Below are positions 7,203-11,026 of a DNA stretch of 11,026 bases, one piece after another. The translations under genes were made by a program, and so were the position numbers. The stretch spans positions 1 to 11,026 of the forward strand of contig JAFPYA010000028.1 of the NCBI GenBank assembly GCA_017412445.1. Direction: 5' to 3'. The DNA is from Clostridia bacterium. Lineage in GTDB: Bacteria; Bacillota; Clostridia; Christensenellales; Aristaeellaceae. Within the stretch, counting starts at the first letter, position 1; the number at the start of each line of letters is the position of its first letter. The notes under the pieces are model-generated. The model searched no databases. It was not told where the DNA came from and saw only the letters and a program-made list of their open reading frames with translations.

Positions 7203-7241
7203 GCAGCCTGCGCTTCCTTACGGGGCGCAGGCTGCATTTTT
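7203..7241 (+). terminator. Rho-independent terminator after the solute-binding protein gene
   Basis: GCAGCCTGCGC (7203-7213) pairs perfectly with GCGCAGGCTGC (7225-7235), and ATTTTT follows. The loop is about 11 nt and can tighten to CTTAC through two G-T pairs and one C-G pair. It lies only about 35 bp before the hydrolase start, so some readthrough is likely. Confidence 0.85.
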
Positions 7242-7269
7242 CTGATTTATTCTGACGGAGATGGGATAT

Positions 7270-8388
7270 ATGTTTAAGGCAAGCCTCGCCAGGTACAGGC
7301 TGATAGGCAAGCTGCCAGATCCCTTTTTGCTTGAAAACGGCAAACGGGTCGCTTCGCCGGCAGCCTGGGCACAGCGCAAAAAGGAGCTTATGCGCCTTGC
7401 GGTGGATTTTCAATATGGCGGGCTGCCCCCCGCCCCTGAATTCGTAAGCGTCGAGCCTTTATATGAGGGCGCGCGCTTGTCCAGTTACCGTATACTCACG
7501 GGGACATACGAAAGGCCGATCAGCTTTTCAATGCAGGTCGTGTTCCCACCGGAAAAGAAAGACGTATACCCCGCGGTGATCGACGGCGACGCCTGCTTTG
7601 ATTACATGTACAAGGAGGCGTTCCTTCAGCCCTTTCAGGACATCGGGGCGATATTCGTCCGCTTCAACCGCACGGAGCTGGCGGCGGATGTGCGCAAGGA
7701 GCACACCGAAGGCCTGTACGGCGTGTATCCCGGCCTGCGCTTTACCGGCCTGGCCGCCTGGGCCTGGGGTTACCACCGCTGCGTAGACGCGCTGGAGAAG
7801 CTGGGAATAGCGGATAAAAGATATATCGTCTTTACCGGGCATTCGCGGGGAGCAAAGACTGCGCTGCTTGCGGGCGCGACGGATGAGCGCGCGACCATCG
7901 TCAACCCTAACGCGGGCTGCTCGGGCGCGGGCGCCTGCTACAGGGTGCATTCCTCCATGCTGTGCGAGGACGGCGAAGTGAGGCCAAGCTCCACGCTTGA
8001 AAAGATGGCGCTGTTCCCGGACTGGTTCACGCCCGAGCTGCTCTCCTATGCAGGCAGGGAGCAGGAGCTGCCCCTGGACTGTCACTTTCTCAAGGCGCTC
8101 ATAGCGCCGCGCATACTGCTTATGACCGAAGCGATGAGCGACGCATGGGCGAATCCCGCCGGCGTATCCGTCACCAACAGGGCTGCGGCGGAGGTATACC
8201 GCTTCCTTAAAGAGGAGGACAAACTGCTGCTTCACTATCGCGACGGCTTTCACACGCATGCGCCTGAGGATGCGCGCATCCTTGCAAACGTGATTGCGCA
8301 TGCCGCATGGGGGCAGCAACTCGATGCGTCAATCGGTCAGGATCCGTTCTCTGATTTGCCCAAGGCCTATGACTGGATTTGTCCATAG
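7270..8388 (+). CDS. Alpha/beta hydrolase, glucuronoyl-esterase-like (CE15-type motifs)
   Basis: 372 aa from ATG 7270. ATG 7261 is in frame but abuts the GGAG box (7257-7260), whereas 7270 has a 9-nt spacer. The nucleophile elbow GHSRGAK (residues 190-196, Ser192) has the Ser-Arg-x-x-Lys pattern of CE15 glucuronoyl esterases, followed by LLAGATDERATIV and a Gly/Cys-rich NAGCSGAG loop. The later FPDWF, LIAPRILLMTEAMSDAW and DGFHTHAPED segments also fit that fold: Asp291 is a candidate acid and His328 or His330 the catalytic base. CE15 enzymes cleave esters of glucuronic acid in plant cell-wall xylan and are usually secreted. This one has no signal peptide and should be cytoplasmic, so it may act on a small imported ester. 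It is read in the same direction as the transporter operon, separated only by a terminator. Hydrolase sure; exact esterase type probable. Confidence 0.85.
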   Translation: MFKASLARYRLIGKLPDPFLLENGKRVASPAAWAQRKKELMRLAVDFQYGGLPPAPEFVSVEPLYEGARLSSYRILTGTYERPISFSMQVVFPPEKKDVYPAVIDGDACFDYMYKEAFLQPFQDIGAIFVRFNRTELAADVRKEHTEGLYGVYPGLRFTGLAAWAWGYHRCVDALEKLGIADKRYIVFTGHSRGAKTALLAGATDERATIVNPNAGCSGAGACYRVHSSMLCEDGEVRPSSTLEKMALFPDWFTPELLSYAGREQELPLDCHFLKALIAPRILLMTEAMSDAWANPAGVSVTNRAAAEVYRFLKEEDKLLLHYRDGFHTHAPEDARILANVIAHAAWGQQLDASIGQDPFSDLPKAYDWICP

Positions 8389-8417
8389 CGGCAAAGCAGC
8401 CTCGCTTGGCTCCTTCA

Positions 8418-8458
8418 AAAACGGGTATCTGCCGTAAGCCCGGCCAGATACCCGTTTT
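8418..8458. terminator. Bidirectional rho-independent terminator between convergent genes
   Basis: AAAACGGGTATCTG (8418-8431) and CAGATACCCGTTTT (8445-8458) form a perfect 14-bp stem with a 13-nt loop. A-rich and T-rich ends let it work on both strands. It lies 29 bp after the hydrolase stop and 18 bp beyond the end of the leftward gene at 8477. Confidence 0.85.
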
Positions 8459-8476
8459 GGTTCATATCATCGTATT

Positions 8477-9643
8477 CTACGGGTCGGTGCTGCCGGCCGC
8501 CTGTTTTATGAAGCGCCCATAATCAGGCACCTTGATATACACAAACGCGTCTGACCCGTCGGCAATGTAGACCAGCGCGTTTTTCTCTATGCCGAACATG
8601 AAGGACAAATCAAAGCCGCCTTCTCCCTCCGTAAGGTACACGGCGTCGTAATACACGTCCCACGTGCCCGCCCCCATGTAGCTGCTGAGCGCCCCTTCGC
8701 AGAAGGTGTAGGTGCCGTCGGCGTTCAGGGTGACGGTGAAGTCGCCGCCGATACCTCCGCCCTCGTAGAGGTATGTGCCGGCGAGGAAGGCCATTTTATC
8801 CCGCTTGAAGATGTCCAGTATGGCGCGCTTAAAGCTGAAATACCCGTCCGGAAAGGCGTTGTCCCCGCTGGCCTGAACGCTCGCTCCATCCGCAAAGTCC
8901 ACCTCAAGGCTGAAGCCTTCGCCGTCCAGCACCAGATATTCCGTCTCATATACGCCCTGCCAGCCCTCCGCGCCGTTTTCATAGACGGCGCGCGTCAGCT
9001 CATCCGCCATGGCTTTTGGAAAATAACGCGGCTCATCGTCGTTTTCACGGATGTAATAACCGTCCTCCTTAAGCGTGATCTCCCAGGAGCGCGGCATCAT
9101 TTCTCCGTGCAATAAATAGAAAAAGCGCGTCAATGTGTGCTCGCCCGCCTGCCCGGCAAGAGCCTGGCAGAATTCCTCAAACGCGAGCACGGTGCCCGCG
9201 TCATCAAAAAAGAACTCACGGCCTTCCTCCTCGCCGCCGCGCCAATAGATGAACAGCCAGGGTCCCGCGTCCCCGTCGTCAAGGGATTCCGTGCGTTTTT
9301 GGGCCGTGCCGCCCTTGAGCAATTCACAGAAAGCCGCCCATTGCTCATCCGTCAAACTCACCGTGCCTGAGCGGGTTATGTCTTCCTCTGTCTGCGGCCA
9401 GCCGCCGCCCTCACGGGTTTCATGGTAGAAATACCGCACTCCGTCCCGTACACAGAACCTGTAGCGCTGATAATGCGACGAAGCTGTGGAAGCGTCATAG
9501 GTGTAATAGAAGTCCGTGATATCTTCAAAAAGGATGTCGGTTCCCACCGTTTTGCCCCCGGCGGCTGCTTTGGCGGTGAGCAGGGCGCTCCCGACGCATA
9601 AAAGCATCAGAAAGACAAGCAGAAAACCCGTAAAGCGTTTCAT
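8477..9643 (-). CDS. Secreted protein of unknown function with two related halves
   Basis: 388 aa from ATG 9643, which has an AGAGGTGG box just upstream. The frame stays open to a TTG at 9745, but that codon lies inside the -35 box, so it cannot be the start. Residues 1-27 are a signal peptide (KR, a hydrophobic stretch, then TAKA). Two stretches look related: about 44-163 and about 173-280. Each has an aromatic FYY or FFY strand, a strand ending in DG, a helix with a WAAF- or DELTRAV-type core, then a GPWL or GFSL strand and a closing helix with FEEF or FKRA. Residues about 287-378 form a separate beta-rich domain (LAGTYLY, TLNADGTYTF, GTWDVYYDAVYLTEG), reminiscent of small lipocalin-like barrels. 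No catalytic motif was recognised. It is probably cell-surface or exported, has its own promoter, and shows no evident link to the neighbours. Confidence 0.8.
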   Translation of the reverse strand: MKRFTGFLLVFLMLLCVGSALLTAKAAAGGKTVGTDILFEDITDFYYTYDASTASSHYQRYRFCVRDGVRYFYHETREGGGWPQTEEDITRSGTVSLTDEQWAAFCELLKGGTAQKRTESLDDGDAGPWLFIYWRGGEEEGREFFFDDAGTVLAFEEFCQALAGQAGEHTLTRFFYLLHGEMMPRSWEITLKEDGYYIRENDDEPRYFPKAMADELTRAVYENGAEGWQGVYETEYLVLDGEGFSLEVDFADGASVQASGDNAFPDGYFSFKRAILDIFKRDKMAFLAGTYLYEGGGIGGDFTVTLNADGTYTFCEGALSSYMGAGTWDVYYDAVYLTEGEGGFDLSFMFGIEKNALVYIADGSDAFVYIKVPDYGRFIKQAAGSTDP

Positions 9644-9716
9644 AAAACCACCTCTCAATCCCATTTTCATAATAATACCGTCCACCGTCACGCAGAGCCC
9701 CGCGCTCCATGCTGCT

Positions 9717-9745
9717 ATTATAAGCGAACGGCAAAAAAGTTTCAA
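9717..9745 (-). promoter_or_regulatory. Promoter of the secreted-protein gene (leftward)
   Basis: On the minus strand: -35 TTGAAA (9740-9745), 17-bp spacer, -10 TATAAT (9717-9722). Transcription should start near 9710, giving a leader of about 67 nt before ATG 9643. This also rules out translation from codons upstream of about 9710. Confidence 0.8.
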
Positions 9746-9866
9746 CCAAAACTTTTACTCAGGCAACAATGCCGAGACAACGAGTGCTCCCCGTGAGATG
9801 GATTATCGCCGTGGGGAAATTGGGCATGCAGAGCAATTTGATTAATGAGAAAATGCAACAAAAGTC

Positions 9867-9895
9867 TTGACGTGAACAATGCTATCGGTTATCAT
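9867..9895 (+). promoter_or_regulatory. Promoter of the MBL-fold hydrolase gene
   Basis: -35 TTGACG (9867-9872), 17-bp spacer, -10 TATCAT (9890-9895). The expected transcription start is near 9902, so the mRNA has a leader of about 120 nt before ATG 10022. Between this promoter and the divergent one at 9717-9745 no gene was seen. Confidence 0.65.
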
Positions 9896-9921
9896 GAGCT
9901 TATGATAAATCCATGATATGG
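9890..9921. promoter_or_regulatory. Operator-like palindrome and third half-site at the MBL gene promoter
   Basis: TATCATGAGCTTATGATA (9890-9907) is an 18-bp palindrome with one mismatched pair. It covers the -10 box and the start of transcription. A further CATGATA half-site (9912-9918) follows 11 bp after the second one, inside CCATGATATGG, itself a palindrome around GAT. The position suggests binding by a repressor with dimer and accessory sites. The regulator is not identified. Confidence 0.5.
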
Positions 9922-10021
9922 CCGGCAGCGTGATTCGTTTGATACTATCGCTTTGCGGATTTACGCTTTCTGGCATTGAGACATTGATACGAGACAAAGA
10001 ACAATCTGGGGGTGAGTCAAC
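9902..10021 (+). other. Long 5' leader of the MBL gene
   Basis: About 120 nt of untranslated leader. I see no riboswitch consensus, terminator or leader peptide in it, only the operator half-site near its 5' end and a GGGGGTGAG ribosome binding site just before ATG 10022. The preceding 9746-9866 stretch is also non-coding apart from its promoter; it holds one weak inverted repeat, CCCCGTG (9789-9795) with CGTGGGG (9810-9816), which needs two G-T pairs. Confidence 0.4.
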
Positions 10022-10753
10022 ATGAAAGTTGTTTTCTTCGGGTCAAGTCATGGCGTTCCGGAGCCCAACCGCAACTGCTCCTGCGCCTTGCTTGAGGTCG
10101 GCGGCAAAAGGTACTTTATCGACATGGGAATGGACCCTGTGCCGGAGCTGATCAGGCGCGGGATGACCCCTGGCGACATCACGGCAGTCTTTATTACCCA
10201 CTCCCACGGAGATCACACGAACGGGCTTGTCCCGTTTACGGATATCTGCTCATGGTACTATAAGCAGGCCGATCCGCTCGTATTCCTGCCGGAAATGCAG
10301 ATCGTAGACGCCCTCAGGGACTGGATCAGGCTGACCTGTAACGGCTTGAGGGAATCGCTGCGATTTGAAAAGGTTGAGGAAGGAAAGCTGTACGACGACG
10401 GTACAATCAGCGTAACCGCGATGCGCACGAACCACAAGGATAACGCCTACGCCTACATGATAGAAGCGGAGGGCAAAACGCTTCTGTTCACGGGAGATTT
10501 GAAGGGCGGCGACGGCCCAACAGCGGATTATGCACGCTTCGCGACCCGGGACGGCATCGATCTGGTGGTAGCCGAGTGCGCGCATTTTGATCCGCTGCTG
10601 TATATGGAGCCGTTGAAAAAGCATCCGCCAAAGCTTTTCTGCATCAATCATTACAGCTGGAAATGGGCAGAGAAATGCTACCATCTCAAAAGCCTGATAG
10701 AGCCGGACATCCCCACGGTTCTGGCAACAGACGGCCTGGAGATCCGGCTGTAA
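10022..10753 (+). CDS. MBL-fold metallo-hydrolase
   Basis: 243 aa, ATG start with a GGGGGTGAG box. The metallo-beta-lactamase metal ligands are all present: His60, His62, Asp64 and His65 in THSHGDH, then His138, Asp159 in LLFTGDL, and His210 in INHYS. The opening strand and loop, FFGSSHGVPEPNRNCSCALLEVGG, resemble RNase Z and PhnP-type members, in which GTGSG-like residues precede a short loop. The ECAHFD segment at 185-190 fits that branch too. At 243 aa it lacks the exosite arm of true RNase Z (usually about 300 aa), so it is more likely a small phosphodiesterase-like or general hydrolase. It is cytoplasmic, with no signal peptide. It is transcribed alone, from an operator-bearing promoter to a terminator. 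The family is sure; the substrate is unknown. Confidence 0.92.
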   Translation: MKVVFFGSSHGVPEPNRNCSCALLEVGGKRYFIDMGMDPVPELIRRGMTPGDITAVFITHSHGDHTNGLVPFTDICSWYYKQADPLVFLPEMQIVDALRDWIRLTCNGLRESLRFEKVEEGKLYDDGTISVTAMRTNHKDNAYAYMIEAEGKTLLFTGDLKGGDGPTADYARFATRDGIDLVVAECAHFDPLLYMEPLKKHPPKLFCINHYSWKWAEKCYHLKSLIEPDIPTVLATDGLEIRL

Positions 10754-10773
10754 CGGGTAAAAAGCGAAATTAT

Positions 10774-10808
10774 AAGTGCCGCCTGAATGCCGAGCGGCAC
10801 TTAATTTT
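10774..10808 (+). terminator. Terminator of the MBL hydrolase gene
   Basis: AAGTGCCGC (10774-10782) pairs perfectly with GCGGCACTT (10794-10802) around an 11-nt loop, followed by AATTTT. It begins 21 nt after the stop codon. Confidence 0.75.
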
Positions 10809-10818
10809 GCCTTGATGG

Positions 10819-10854
10819 AGGTGAAATCCGCGATTTACGCATGTGATATCACCT
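10819..10854. repeat. Short imperfect inverted repeat in the right-end non-coding region
   Basis: AGGTGAAATC (10819-10828) and GATATCACCT (10845-10854) pair over 9 of 10 positions. The GGAGGTG at its left edge looks like a ribosome binding site, but no open frame follows. The role is unknown. Confidence 0.3.
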
Positions 10855-10885
10855 GACAGGATTCTCAAAACTTGATTAATATACT

Positions 10886-10942
10886 GCAACCGGCGGATAA
10901 AAACGAAGCTGAAGGGCTTCTTCGTTTCCATCCGCCGGTTGC
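10886..10942 (-). terminator. Long two-part inverted repeat, probable terminator of a leftward gene
   Basis: GCAACCGGCGGAT (10886-10898) pairs with ATCCGCCGGTTGC (10930-10942). Inside, after a 2x2 mismatch, AAACGAAG (10901-10908) pairs with CTTCGTTT (10920-10927). Read leftward, the inner stem CGAAG/CTTCG is followed by TTTTT, the layout of a rho-independent terminator for a gene coming from the right edge. The rightward strand has no T-run. Confidence 0.5.
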
Positions 10943-10967
10943 GGCGCGCAAACCGGTTACGCATTCA

Positions 10968-11026
10968 TTATGAAGCCTGACGGCGTATGCCGGTCAGCAG
11001 ACGCAGCGCAGTATGTCTGAAAAACA
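10968..11026 (-). CDS. Possible C-terminal end of a leftward gene (cut by window edge)
   Basis: Minus frame from 11024 reads 18 codons ending in LLTGIRRQAS, then TAA (10968-10970) and TGA in tandem. The leftward terminator at 10886-10942 would then begin about 26 bp beyond the stop. The piece is too short for any family call. A second open frame ends at 10957, so the frame itself is uncertain. Confidence 0.22.
   Translation of the reverse strand, partial: FFRHTALRLLTGIRRQAS

Noticed and set aside
5705..7237. 510-codon open frame antisense to the solute-binding protein gene
   Set aside because: The sense gene has a signal peptide, ribosome binding site and family match. The antisense translation is of shadow composition (rich in Val, Gly, His), has no family motif and runs through the terminator stem.
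9644..9745. N-terminal extension of the secreted protein from TTG 9745
   Set aside because: TTG 9745 is the first base triplet of the -35 hexamer TTGAAA. ATG 9643 has a good ribosome binding site and begins a signal peptide.
9516..9845. Rightward 109-codon frame over the secreted protein's start and promoter
   Set aside because: It crosses a clear leftward promoter and coding start, and its sequence has no protein-like features.
10022..10753. True RNase Z (tRNA 3' processing)
   Set aside because: The length of 243 aa leaves no room for the exosite arm. Only the core MBL motifs and N-terminal loop resemble RNase Z.
10770..10964. Leftward 64-codon frame in the right-end non-coding region
   Set aside because: It runs through two hairpins, and its composition follows their repeats. 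No ribosome binding site or family match was seen.
10886..10997. Integron attC site, CRISPR repeat or transposon end at the right edge
   Set aside because: No spacer-repeat pattern, no integrase or transposase and no target duplication is visible. The leftward T-run fits a terminator better.

Overview
The window looks like a chromosomal piece of a GC-rich member of the Bacillota, class Clostridia. This is inferred from strong AGGAGG-type ribosome binding sites, vegetative -35/-10 promoters with 17-bp spacers, TTG starts, a PocR-type AraC regulator and a sugar transporter of the LplB/YtcP type. No rRNA, tRNA, CRISPR array, transposase or integrase was seen, and the genus cannot be named from the sequence.

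Left part (1-7192): two divergent transcription units share a 168-bp AT-rich control region (1744-1911). Leftward run an AraC-family regulator with an N-terminal PocR sensory domain and then an FAD-dependent oxidoreductase cut by the window edge. Rightward run a 59-aa 2[4Fe-4S] ferredoxin, a second FAD-dependent oxidoreductase of the same family, two sugar ABC permeases and a secreted solute-binding protein. A strong hairpin lies between the oxidoreductase and the first permease, and a rho-independent terminator follows the binding protein. No ATPase subunit is encoded. The simplest reading is an inducible module that imports a sugar-like compound and oxidises or reduces it with flavin and ferredoxin chemistry. 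The substrate is unknown.

Middle (7237-9745): a cytoplasmic alpha/beta hydrolase resembling carbohydrate esterase family 15 sits just behind the terminator with almost no room for its own promoter, so it probably depends on readthrough from the transport operon. A 14-bp bidirectional terminator separates it from a convergent gene for a secreted protein of unknown function. That protein seems to contain two related halves plus a C-terminal beta-rich domain, and it has its own clear promoter.

Right part (9746-11026): a metallo-beta-lactamase-fold hydrolase with all metal ligands is transcribed from a good promoter whose -10 box lies in an operator-like palindrome. It ends in a terminator. The last 200 bp hold a long two-part inverted repeat, probably the terminator of a leftward gene that enters from the right edge.

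The best candidate for something undescribed is the left module: a divergent pair of FAD oxidoreductases, a dedicated ferredoxin, a sugar importer and a CE15-like esterase, under a PocR regulator that carries two complete AraC DNA-binding domains.
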